Positions 22,612 to 33,253 of a stretch of 64,000 nucleotides of DNA are shown piece by piece. The notes under the pieces were generated by a model. The model did not search any database. It was not told the origin of the DNA and saw only the letters and a program-made list of their open reading frames with translations. Position 1 is the stretch's first letter; each line of letters opens with the position of its first letter. Origin of the DNA: Cunninghamia lanceolata (Eukaryota > Streptophyta > Pinopsida > Cupressales > Cupressaceae); assembly GCA_027924645.1 (NCBI GenBank), contig BSBN01000039.1, positions 22,294,001 to 22,358,000 on the forward strand. The letters run 5' to 3'. The position numbers and the translations under genes were made by a program.

Positions 22612-23765
22612 TGTTGTTTCTGACTCCCGATGAGAAAACCCTTGGGTCTTGTGACAAATAGGACCTAGGGGGTGCTAATTTAATGATCTCGAAACAAAAA
22701 TGGCAGGGTGGACTTGGGCGCTAGTGCCCTAGTCTTGCCCTATTTTGGGTATGCCCTAAACTTTTATGTCATTTTTGTGACTGTTATTTGGGCCCCAGGT
22801 TGACATCTAAAGTTTCAATTACAAAATTCTTAGCAGGAATCGTTGTAGTTGCATATATAAGCATGATTAGGTTTCATTTGCAAACTAGATGGATTTTATG
22901 TATACTTGTGATCATAGAGCATTCAAAATATTCATTATGTTGCAGAGCAAAGCATTATTATTGTGTTTGTGTTTGCAGATTTGACATCCATCTCCTCATG
23001 GTATGAAGAGCATTTTCCTTCCATGAGATCTTCACTACAAGGTGATATCAATTGTGTTTTCAATCGTTTATCATTTGGATTTTTGCCTCTATCCTGCTAG
23101 GATATGCACTCTTATCTGACAATGGTGTTCGAAAGACTTGAATGTCTCTCCAAGGCTTGACCAAGGCAAGCCTCTAAACACCACAACCCCCTCCCACACT
23201 CCTTGTGATTGCAAGTTACAGGTATCGCACCTGGAAGAAGTGGAGTTGCAGGGAAGGTTAATAGACATTAAGGATTTGAGATCTGAAAAGAAGTTGGACA
23301 CTGGAGCTTTTCCTGGACTAGGGTGCTAGTCCCCATGTCCTCTAGTTTTGGTGAAGCAAAAATGGAAGTTGTAGTGCAGATCAGTGTCGAGAGAAGTACC
23401 AGATTCTGTGACAAAAAGTACACCTTGGACTTGGGCACTAGTCCTCGTGTTCCTGACTTCTCCGCCTTCTAAACTTTGAAAAATAGTGAGTTAAATATCT
23501 CTGTCCTCATCTTAGTCTAAAAGGATTTGCTATGATTCAACAATTTGCTTATTGTTTTGCATATTTAGGGTTTTAAGTGAAATTAAGCATTAGATTGAGA
23601 TATTGTTTGACACATCCAAGATTCCACATCTTCCCAAGTGGCCTCCCAACTTGATAGGTGAATCCTCTTGCACAAACTGGAGGTTCAACTTGGTTAATAG
23701 GCCCTTGGAATGTTTGGTGTGAAAGGAGGATTCCGCATAAACCCTTAAAACCACACTTCATCATT
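22612..23765 (+). repeat. Gypsy-type LTR X1 (plus orientation)
   Basis: This stretch is a diverged reverse complement of 24650-25853 over almost its whole length (shared blocks: TTGGGCGCTAGTGCCC, ATATATAA, TCCATCTCCTCATGG, TTGTGATTG). It begins TGTTGTTTCTG. A TATA box at 22853-22860 gives plus orientation. Similar order and wording occur in the LTRs of element Z. The right border is approximate. The embedded open frames are not genes. Confidence 0.6.
22853..22860 (+). promoter_or_regulatory. TATA box of LTR X1
   Basis: GCATATATAA in the plus direction. The equivalent word is present on the minus strand of X2 and of both Z LTRs (ATGCATATATAA), which supports a conserved LTR promoter. Confidence 0.55.
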
Positions 23766-23770
23766 ATCCC

Positions 23771-24170
23771 CCCTTTTAATATTAAACAAGGATAAGTGTG
23801 ACAAATAATTTAAATAATAAAATTATTTAAATTATGAGAGACGTGTGAGGATAGGGATAAAGGTGAAATAATTTAAATAATAAAATTATTTAAATTATGT
23901 GGTGTGGGTTAATTTAAATAAATATTTAATTTATTTAAACTGGATTATGGAGGAAAGTGTGAATTAATTAAATAAATACAATTTATTTAATTAATTGGCT
24001 AAAGAGGATAAATGGGATAAAAATGGATTAGTTAAATAAATTGTAATTTATTTAACTAATTGGATGATGGAAGGAGACGTGAAAGGGTCCTAGGACAAAA
24101 TGTGTCGCAAGGTGTCGCAAGAGGTGTCGAAAGTGATGTCATAAGACATGGTCAATTTTAGGTGTCTACA
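23771..24170 (-). repeat. Candidate 3' LTR end of element Y
   Basis: Read on the minus strand this begins TGTAGACACCTAAAATTGAC, a start typical of plant gypsy LTRs, immediately after a polypurine tract (24171-24187). It contains the palindrome series at 23805-24060. Its other border is lost against X1, so only about 400 bp can be assigned. Confidence 0.5.
23805..24060. repeat. Series of five AT-rich palindromes
   Basis: Palindromes lie at 23805-23835, 23868-23898, 23913-23939, 23962-23996 and 24027-24060, each with arms of about 11-16 bases and a loop of 3-5, separated by purine-rich spacers. The first two are identical; the others have different arm sequences with the same layout. The fifth has a G-C pair where the fourth has A-T. 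Confidence 0.85.
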
Positions 24171-24187
24171 TTTTTCCCTTCTTTGAT
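24171..24187 (-). other. Polypurine tract of element Y
   Basis: TCAAAGAAGGGAAAAA on the minus strand, directly before TGTAGACACC. Marks the 3' end of a minus-strand gypsy element. Confidence 0.55.
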
Positions 24188-24649
24188 ATGATGTTGCGAC
24201 TAAGAGAAGTAACATCATTTCAAAGATGATAAGGTATGGATGATGGGAAAAGGATGCCCTAGCCACTTGAAAGAGTGACAAGGGGAATGGATGTAAGGAT
24301 GAGATGCCCCCTCGAGAGGAGAGGTGGGTTGGAAGAACATGGGTATGCTCTCAAAATGAATGAAAAGGATTGGCAAAAGAGATGGAGGATGCAAGAAAAA
24401 GGATGGATAAAGTGGATGAATGATACGTTATGTTGCATGAGGTGAGCAACCATATAGTTTGATATAGCACTAGACATTATGCACCAAGGTATAAAGACCA
24501 AGGTGATGATGTGTCATGTGCACCGAGCGTAATACAACCTTGTTTAGATGTATGAGGAAGGAAACTTAGAGCATTAAAGTCCAAATGCACAAAAGGTATG
24601 AAATTGTTATGTATGAAAAATAGGGAAAAAGGGTTTGATGAATGATATG
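24188..24649 (-). other. Non-coding internal part of element Y
   Basis: Purine-rich on the plus strand with GGATG/GATGG words, like the other non-coding parts of Y at 26.5-27.0, 34.4-34.8 and 51.7-52.7 kb. No credible gene. Confidence 0.4.
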
Positions 24650-25853
24650 CTTAGATCCTCCTTTCACTACACATTCAAGGACATTTAACTGAGTTGAATC
24701 ACAACTTTTGCAAGAGGATTAACCTATAGGTTGGTTGTCACTTGTAATGATAGGGAAATTTGGAAATTATTCATTAATGTGTTAATTTAAGCCCAATTAT
24801 GCTCAAAACCCTAATTATACAAAATCATAAACAAATAGATGAATTCCAACAAATGCTCGCACATAGAGATCTGCTAAATGAAGATCAGATACATATCAGT
24901 TTTTAAAGTTTAGAATCTTGAAATGTCAGGGGAAAAGGGACTAGCGCCCAAGACCAAGGTAGGTTTTTCTTCAGGGGTTTCTAGACTCCTTCCGACACTG
25001 ATTGTTCTTGTTCTAGAGATTTTAGGCTCTACAAACCTAGAGGGCAAAGGGACTAGCCCCCAAGCCCTAACCGTCTTTTCTACTTCTTTCTGTTAGATCC
25101 AAAATCTTTATCCTCTGCCACACTCCTCTACAAATCCACTCCGTGAGATTCAATAATTGTTACCTACAATCACAAGGAGAGGAGTTGGGGGTTGTAGTGT
25201 TTAGGAGCTTGCCTCAGTCAAGCCCCAGAATGGCATTTAAGCCTTCCAACAACAATGTTTGATAAAGATTGTGTATCCTTGCAGGACAGAGGAAAAAATA
25301 AATTGATAAATGATTGATTCAACACAAGTAGATATCACCTTAGAGGTGTAGCTCTCATGGAAGGATGGAGCTCTTTCATGCCATGAGGAGATGGATTGAT
25401 GAAACCAAATCTGTAAAAAACAAACACAATAACAACTCAAGATTGCTCTGCAAGACAATGAACACCTTGAATATCCTTAGCATAAGATCAGAAGTTCACT
25501 CTATCCATCTAGTTTACAAATAAAGTCCTAAACATGATTATATATGCATTCCCACTACAAATTACATAATTCAAACTTAAGATGTTAGCAAGGGACACTC
25601 TTAACGGTCACATTACTGACATTCAAATTTGGGACCCCGCCAAAATAGGGCAAGACAAGGGCACGAGCGCCCAAGTCTTGGGTCCTATTTTGGGATAGGG
25701 TTAAGTTACACAATGTCCTTCAAGCTCCATTTGATATGGGTTTTAGGCCATTTTGTCTCGAGAGTCAAATTAAACATGCATGATCAAAAACAAGGGGCCC
25801 GGGAGCTAAACTTAGGAGGTAAAAGTCCTAGGGGGACATTTTACGACATAACA
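24650..25853 (-). repeat. Gypsy-type LTR X2 (minus orientation)
   Basis: The inverted partner of 22612-23765. Read on the minus strand it begins TGTTATGTCG, like the Z LTRs (TGTTATGGAG), and has GCATATATAA as TATA box. No clear primer site or polypurine tract adjoins it and no target duplication is visible. It may be a solo LTR inserted in Y or one half of a rearranged element. Confidence 0.55.
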
Positions 25854-27034
25854 GAAATGACCTTAGATGCAAAGGTATGCAAAAAGCAATTCCACCATAC
25901 AAAAGATATGAATATTAGCTGGAATGATAAGGACTTGATACAAATGCATGATAAAATGACTTAACACACACAAGAAAGTAAGCCAACATGCACAAATGAT
26001 TCAAAAACAAACAAGGTATGCCCTTGTCAATCTGTAAACTGATGATTGATTTATTGATTTGGATTGATGATGATGATTTGATTTGGATTGATTTGATTTG
26101 ATGATACTAGTGTTGTTGGCCATGCGAAGCAACACCAAGATTTGATTGATAAGGATAGTGTTGACATTGTGGGGAATGATATATCCCCAGATCAACACAA
26201 AGATGTGGGAACGATATATCTTGTTGATGATTGATTGATTTTTAATTGATTTGGTTTACAACAAGGCTAGGATGAAGACCAAAGGATGCAATTGGATAAT
26301 TTGGCTAGATTGATTAGCTAGATTGGTATGGATTAAGGATGACTTTCATATGAATTTATTGCTTGGATTTTTTGGATATTTGTTTTTTTTTTGTATTTTT
26401 AATTTTTTGTGTTATGTTTTGGAATATTTTAATTTTTTGGGTATTTTGTGGGATTTTTGAATTTTTTTGGAATGACATTGGATTACAATTTGGATATCCT
26501 AGATGCTAGATACAAATGACAAGGCAAAACCATGTCTAGATGCATGGATGGAGGTGGGATTGGATGGATGATAGTAAATGGGATGGAAGACATATGATAC
26601 AGGGATGGATAAAAGGATAGGAAATAGTGGATGAAATGGATGAGAGGTTTAGAATGTGATCTCCAAAGACTATAATGCATAAAAATAACATGCCCCATTT
26701 TAGGTGTAATGTTTAGGATTTTACATGACAAAGCTTATGACAAAAGGATGATAGGATTGGTTGGAAAGGATGAGGTATATTTAGAGATGTCTAAAGCATT
26801 TTTCAACATTTTGACACTATGTCTTTATCAAGATCGAAAGGAGGAAGGGAAGATGGATGGTGCAATGGAATAGATACATGGGTATAATGGATGAGGATGG
26901 TAGGATAGGATGGAAATGATAGGATGGGATAGATAGGAAGGAAATGATAGGTTAAATGAGACAACATGCCCCCAAGTGTAAGTTACATAGATAATCAACT
27001 TAAACATGACACTTATTTTTTAGGTTTTCATCAT
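25854..27034 (-). other. Non-coding internal part of element Y
   Basis: No credible coding. 26040-26240 holds repeated GATTTGATTTGGATTGAT words; 26380-26470 is T-rich; 26500-26960 is rich in GGATGG/GGATAG words. It ends at the target site of the non-autonomous element (GGTAC, 27035-27039). Confidence 0.45.
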
Positions 27035-27039
27035 GGTAC

Positions 27040-28127
27040 TGTTGATAACTGAGAGGGGGGGTGAATCAGTTATCCTAATTATTTTTGCTTTCTGAACTTT
27101 ATTAGTAATCAATGTAATATTAATCCAAATGAGCAAACATAATCATGAAATAGAAATACACATGACACAGTATTTTTGACGTGGAAACCCTGTTAAGGGA
27201 GAAAACCACGGGGTGATTAACCCAAGATTTATTCTCTGTTAGAAGAATGGAAATACAAAATGGCACTTGCCAATTAGGGCTCACTACCTGAGCACACTGT
27301 TCACAAGGAGGCACACTGCCTACAAGAGACACACTGTCTACAAAAAGAGTGTTATACAATACTTGAACTGATTGGTAGCATCCACATATGCTGGAGTTCA
27401 GTTCCTGTTAGGCTCAGTACACTGATCTACTGCATTTCATCTTTCCTCTTCTCTTATGCTGCTTTCCTTTCACATACCGGACCTTCCTTATTGCTTCTGC
27501 TCTGCTCTACTTTTATTCACACATCAACAACAACCATGATACTTCTCATAACCAAATCCATCTTGTATATATATTCGCAAAAGTGATTTCATCACCTTTC
27601 TAGTCGGCACTCGGAATAGTCAATCTTTTCACAAACTCTGATCTGTCAGCTGAATCCTTGCACACCAAGTAATACGGATCAAGGATATACTTGTGGAAAT
27701 CATTAATTATGTCGGCCAAACATAATTCATGCCTTCATAACCTTTACCAACATCAGTAACACATCCAGAATAATGTCTGATGTTCTACCAGCCAGTTCTT
27801 CCTCTATTCACACTATCACTTGGGAACCCAACACTCAAGCATTCATATCTCTTTATCCTTTCCACACCAAAGGCTCAAACCTTGGAATCTATCAGTCAAG
27901 ATACTCCTCTTGACTTCCCCAAATCTGCACTTCACCAAGATACTTCCTCTGAGAGATCCAGACCTGTCTATCAGACCTTGCCACATGCTCTGTTCTTGTT
28001 TACCGGACCACAACATTTTTCACTCTAACTTCCGGTAGAGACACACCATGTCCTGCGGATGTGTGGGATGAACTTTGTTGCCATCAATGATAACAATCAT
28101 GAATCCATATAGTGTCTCTTGCCAACA
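27040..28127 (-). repeat. 3' LTR of non-autonomous element
   Basis: TGTTGATAACTGAG ... TTGCCAACA. A perfect 9-bp stem GATAACTGA/TCAGTTATC (27044-27052 and 27066-27074) encloses a G-rich loop on this strand. The open frames at 27.8-28.0 kb recur at 34.0-34.2 kb because they are LTR sequence. Confidence 0.9.
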
Positions 28128-28370
28128 ATCTCCCCCTTTGGCATTGATGGCAACACTTAGTGAAAATTGACTAAGTGTTTACACTATGCTCCCCCTTGGC
28201 TGATGCTTTGTTTTTATATACATTTTCCAGAGCTCCCCCTTAGTTGGATTCCTCATTTTTCACTGCTCCTCACTCCCCCTTTGACATCAATAGCAAAGGG
28301 TAGGGTCCGCACACCAAAATTTCCAAAAATAGTCTATACATGTCCGCATAAGTATATATACAAGTTGTAC
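28128..28370 (-). other. 3' untranslated end with four polypurine tracts
   Basis: On the minus strand AGGGGGAG-type tracts lie at about 28270-28280, 28232-28240, 28189-28197 and 28130-28138, the last adjoining the LTR. Confidence 0.75.
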
Positions 28371-31300
28371 TTACATATACTTAAGTATGTCTGTAAAAGT
28401 ATTCTTCAATTGGACGAGTTCTACAGTCCAACTTTGCTTCATCCTATCCAAAATTGAGATGTGACCACTCATCAGGAACGCAAAATCTTTTACCCTCTTG
28501 CGATCTATCAGATCATTGGTCTGGGCGGTAGTCTGAGCATCACTTATGGCCTCATGCATGGCCTCTAACTTAGGGATGATGATCCTTCTAAGTTCACCCA
28601 TCTGACTAATTATGATCTTCCTTTCCTTCTCAAAATTCTTTATTGCATTTGTGATTGCAATAGTCTGACACTCTTGATTTACTATGGAGGATGAGAGAGG
28701 ATCAAAACTTTGAGACAAACTTAGTAGTTTATCCTCTTGCTCTTTTATTTTCTTTTCAATCTCCACTGTTGCTTTGGACCAGGAAATACAAAATTTGTAT
28801 ACTTCACCGCCATCTTTAAGAGCATTTTCTAAGCTCTTTATCCCAATATTCATATTTCTCCTATCATTAATGATCAACCCTTGTACCTCTAAGAATCTCT
28901 TATCCAAAAACTCCTGCCGGACCTTTTCTTCAGCTGACTTCTCTAGAGAATCAAAATGTGTGCTAGCACTATTGACTAGAGTTTTGAGATTACTGGATGA
29001 GGAGGCTGTGGGATCCTTCTGAAGCGATGGCATAATCTTTTCTAACACTCCGGAAGCAGCTTCTATCAACTTACAGTCTTCCATGTGAGACTTTAAGAGT
29101 TTTTCTTTAGCCTTTGCATTAGCGAATGAGGCTATCTTCATTGTCTGTACCGGAGAAAGTGAATCAAAATTAAATGGTCCTTGTAGAAGCTCCGGTTCAT
29201 CAATCTCCATTGTTTCTTTGTTTAAGAATTCTTGGACAATTTTTGCAGTGTCTCTTGCCAGAGACAGATGTTTCTTCTCTTCTACATTCTCAGGGCTGTC
29301 CCTTAGAGCTTTCTGTCCTTCTACATTCTTACCACTAGCAGTTGTGGTTTTCTCTGTTGGGGTCTTCTCTCCCTCTGCAACCTTGGTACTGTCAACTTCT
29401 TTTTCCTTCACTCCTACTTCTTTCTCCTGTATTCTGTCTTCTCCTTTAGATCCGAAAGCTGTAGGGGAAACCGGAGGAGAGATATTTGTTTGTTCATGAG
29501 CCACCTCTTCCGGAATAGAGGATTCTGAGCCCTTATCTTTACCAGAGTCCTCTGTGATGGGAATGTTGAACTTTTTAAGAGTATTTCAAAGGATCTCTTC
29601 AGTCTCTTTTGCCACTTTGTCAGTTTCATCAAGCATGAGCTGATTCATCTTGGCTTTGCTCCGAAACTCATCCTTGCACTCTTTAAAGATCATATTCATT
29701 TGCTGCGGAGTGATTGAAGGGAAGAGCTGAATGGTGACCTATTCCCGGATCTCGAGATCTTTTGCTTGAGCATTGTTCTTCCTCATGTCAAGCCTTTTCT
29801 CTAAGCTTTTGGGAATTAGAGAGATAATTTCAATAAAAGCTTTGTTGTAAGTGTTCAAAAACTAAACTGTGGCTTCCTCCAGAATCTTTTTATCTGCTTC
29901 ATTATATTCATCATAAAATTTTGTTAAGGGTTGTAGGTTCCCATCCACAGTGACTGCTTTCACTACAACATCCAAGGATAGAGTGGGGTTTTTAGCAAAT
30001 TCCTCTTCCTTCTCTTCTTCTCCTGGATGTTTTCTTCTTTTTCTTCATTTTCCTGATTTCTTCATCAGATTCAGTCTCATCTTCATCCCTTTGACTGGCA
30101 TAGGCTCTTGTAGCTTTTGTCTTTGTTCTTTTCTCTCCTTTGCTGGATGATTGTGCTTCCGGTTCAGATGACCTTGAGCCTTTGGCAGTGGTAGGTGCAG
30201 ATCTCTTTGATGATCTGGTCTGGGTGGAAGCTTTTACCAGAGCACTTTCCTCATTTTTCTTTTCTGCCTTCTTCTTCTCTTCCTCAGCCCTTTCCATCTT
30301 TTTCTTGTGGGCATCAAGTACCTCCTTTGAGATGCCAAGGCCTTGGGCAATATTTTCTACTTCTTTTCTCACCTTCCTCTTGATCTCTGGTTCTCTGAGT
30401 TCAACATGAATTTTTATACTCAGCTCCTCAAAGGTTCCAAACATTTCTACCTTTGGATCCTTAGGCTGACTTAGCATGTGTTGAACATGCAGCTCCATAA
30501 TTTGTTCATCAACTTCATACACCATGGGCATGATCCATGCAGTTCTTGGTTCTACTGCTTCCATTAGCCACTGATCAGTCTCTACCATAAAACAAACCGT
30601 GTCTTTGTATTTTTCAACAAGAGACTGGGGAATCCTTTCTCTTCCTTGCATCATGTTCTAAAAATTCTTGAAATATCTGCACAGAGCTGTATTTTGTGCT
30701 TTGTTATCACCAAGTCCATGCAAATAATCTTTGATTTGGATAGGCATTGGTCTATCATTCTCCCACACCTAGCCACTAGATCTGGGAAGCTCATTCATAA
30801 AGTAGAACAATAAGCACAATATTAATCCACCATACTTGAATGAATTTTTTTTATCATTCTTTATTTTCTGCAGATTCTCCAAGAGTTGGTTTAAGAGAAG
30901 CTTGCAAAGATCATAGTCTGCATCCTTTCTTAGCATTTCATAAGCGGTGTAGATGGCAGTTCTAGGTATTGAATTTTCCCTGCTAGAATGATATATTTTA
31001 TATCCAATAATTATGGAGGCATACTTGACATCCGGATCAGAGATGTCATCTACTATCATTGCTCTTTTGTCAAACTTGGATCTGGTAGCCTCACTCACAG
31101 TTTGATTCTTCACAGATTTAAGAACAGGAATCCCACCAGATGAGTGTAATCTGGTAACTGCCCTGATGGCATCTTTTGTGATTTTGAATGGTCCATTTAA
31201 CCACATAAAATTGTCATGTATTCTACTCAAAATATACCTGACCCATTCATCCTCAGTACAATAGGGGAAATGTATGTATTGTGTAAAGTGCTTATTCCGG

Positions 31301-31556
31301 AGGCCCTTGTATTGGGGTTTGAGCTCAAATGAATCATCTAACAGTTGTTTGTGATAGATATCTTTTAGTTTGAATTCCCCAAACTCTTCAACATTTGTGT
31401 GTATGTAAACCCTAATATCTTCGGTGTGCAAAACGCCATGCAGAACACTGGAAATGCTCCTAGGGGATCTACCTCCAAGGATTTGTATGGATGTTTCTTA
31501 AATGTGGGGCGAGGTCTATCATAAATCTTTACCATATTCAGAGTAGCCATCATCAA
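28371..31556 (-). pseudogene. ORF2 of non-autonomous element, about 1060 codons, unknown
   Basis: Read leftward from 31556 (MATLNMVKIYDRPRPTFKKH), one long protein trace reaches the stop at 28371. It has two frameshifts (near 31431 and 30010) and about five in-frame stops, mostly TAG. The N-terminal 260 residues form a compact domain: LSRIHDNFMWLNGPFKITKD, SVKNQTVSEATRSKFDKRAM, KYASIIIGYKIYHSSRENS. The middle (30000-30450) is Lys/Glu-rich, coiled-coil-like, and ends in a basic run (KKKKKTSRRRR) that could direct it to the nucleus. The C-terminal 500 residues are Ser/Thr/Glu-rich then helical (NYYF absent, many KEKE/LEKI heptads). I know no function. The first domain looks like a conserved plant transposon-borne protein, but I cannot name the family safely. 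Confidence 0.7.
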
Positions 31557-32006
31557 AGAATTTTACTGAAGGATATCAAGAACGAAGAATACCTTTTACG
31601 CAGTTTTAGGGCACATGATGAAATCTAGGTTGAGCTGTAAGAAGAATCGTCTTGATCTTTGGGAGAAGTAGTTGCAAAGCTCCTTTTCTCTCTTCTTCTT
31701 GAATGCAGAATGAACAAGTGATTAATGAGAAAACCCTTATATTACTCCGCAAACCCTATTGTCAGATTGCAATAAATGCTCGACCTAAGTTATTCTGGTT
31801 GGCCTTGTTCGGATGACTTGAAGAACTGGATCAGTCCTAATCTTTAAACAACATGCGGATCTTCCAAATCTTAACCATAGTTTTTTTGGATGTTTCCCTT
31901 ATGAACCCTTCAATCCGCAACTCTTCTTGTGCCAGTTCCAGCACTAATTGACTGGTTGGGGGAACAAGGTTTTCTTTGTGTCTCCCCCTGAGCCAGAGCT
32001 CACTTT
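31557..32006 (-). other. Spacer between ORF1 and ORF2
   Basis: About 450 bases without an open frame, pyrimidine- and purine-patchy. It could hold a start site or splice site for ORF2, since a copia genome normally has one promoter, but nothing is certain. Confidence 0.4.
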
Positions 32007-33188
32007 TTAATTTCTGAAAGGAATATCAGCACCAGAGTCTGGTGCAGATCCATCCACTACATTCTCTATACTTTTCTTCACCCAAATCTTGTTCATCTCA
32101 CTTTGAACTTAATCCACATTCACTTTTTGTTTTCCCTTGTCTTGATTCTGATTATGATATACTGGACCCCTTTTGTCCTGATTCTTGCTTCTACAGAATT
32201 TAGCAATATGACCGGATCTATTGCAAATTTGGCAAACAACATTTCTTTGCATATTTGATTGATATCCTCTTGATCTGCATTGATTAGCCATATGACCTAT
32301 TCTATTGCATGCAAAGCATCTACCATTGAATGATTTGTTCATTTGCATATTTCTGCATTCATGAGATTTGTGACCATACCTTTTGCAGTTAAAACACTGT
32401 TCGGAGAAGGATGAATTAGTCTAATTCATTCTCTTTCTGCATTGATTAGCTTTGTGACCAAAGTGATTGTAGTTGTGGCAGTATCCATTGAAGGATGGAT
32501 ATCTTTGAGCATTAGGCTGTCTTACCGGAGGTCTTCTAGGCCTGTTCCTTGGATTTTCTGATCCAAAATTCTTCTAACTGGATCCGGAGCTTTCTCCTTT
32601 CTCATATCCCAAACCACACTTGTCATCTACCTTCTTTTCACTTCTAAGAAGAACTTCAAGTTGAGCAGAACTTTTCTTGAATTTCTCTTTATACTCATTT
32701 GTTGTTTGAAGATCCCTTTTGAGAGAGACAATTTGATCCTCAAGTTTTTCTTCATTATCTTTAGCATCTTCAAGATCAGATTCAAGATGTCTGATAATTC
32801 TATCCATCTGGTGGCAATCTTCTGATTTCTCCTTGAGAGATTGTCTTAGATTATCTTCATTTTTTCTTTTCTCTTCAACTTCTTGGGTAAACTTCATGAC
32901 TCTTGATTCCATTTCATGTCTTACCATAATGATTTCTTTTGACAACTTTTCACACAACTCAATTTTTTCCTTCAGCTCTTCATTTGCATTATTTGCTTCA
33001 CCTTGTCTTGCCAATTGCTGAAGTAGCTCCTTTCTCTTTTTCATAGAGAGACTTAATTTGTCTTTTAGTTCTCTCATGAAATCATCAACCTGTTTGAGTC
33101 TTTCCTTTAATTCATTAACTTTAGAGTTTGACTGTTCAAGATCATCAAGGGCAGTCTTGAGTTGCTCCCTTAAACCATATGCATCCAT
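32007..33188 (-). pseudogene. ORF1 of non-autonomous element: coiled coil with four zinc knuckles
   Basis: A 394-codon frame starts at ATG 33188, only about 50 bases after the primer site (MDAYGLREQLKTALDDLEQS). Residues 1-195 are almost wholly coiled coil with Leu/Glu/Lys heptads. Residues 240-350 hold four CCHC knuckles: CHNYNHFGHKANQC (second Cys changed to Tyr), CFNCKRYGHKSHEC, CFACNRIGHMANQC and CQICNRSGHIAKFC. The frame is kept throughout but has TAG at two positions and a TAA before VQSEMN. Knuckles bind nucleic acid in gag proteins; the coil may replace the capsid's assembly role. The UBN2 capsid core is absent. It is probably a specialised gag. Confidence 0.85.
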
Positions 33189-33236
33189 TTGAATTCCCAG
33201 ATCTTCCTCAAGCTGTTAGGCTCTGTTAGGAGGAAC

Positions 33237-33252
33237 TTAGCTCTGATACCAA
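33237..33252 (-). other. Primer binding site of non-autonomous element
   Basis: TTGGTATCAGAGCTAAG on the minus strand, next to the LTR border at 33254; identical in wording to the site at 637-652. Confidence 0.9.
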
Positions 33253-33253
33253 T

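Noticed and set aside
23805..24060. CRISPR-like array
   Set aside because: The units are palindromes with unequal arms and irregular purine spacers in plant LTR sequence, not identical direct repeats.
27780..28038. Two overlapping open frames of 72-82 residues
   Set aside because: They recur at 34035-34253 because both lie in the LTRs of the same element.
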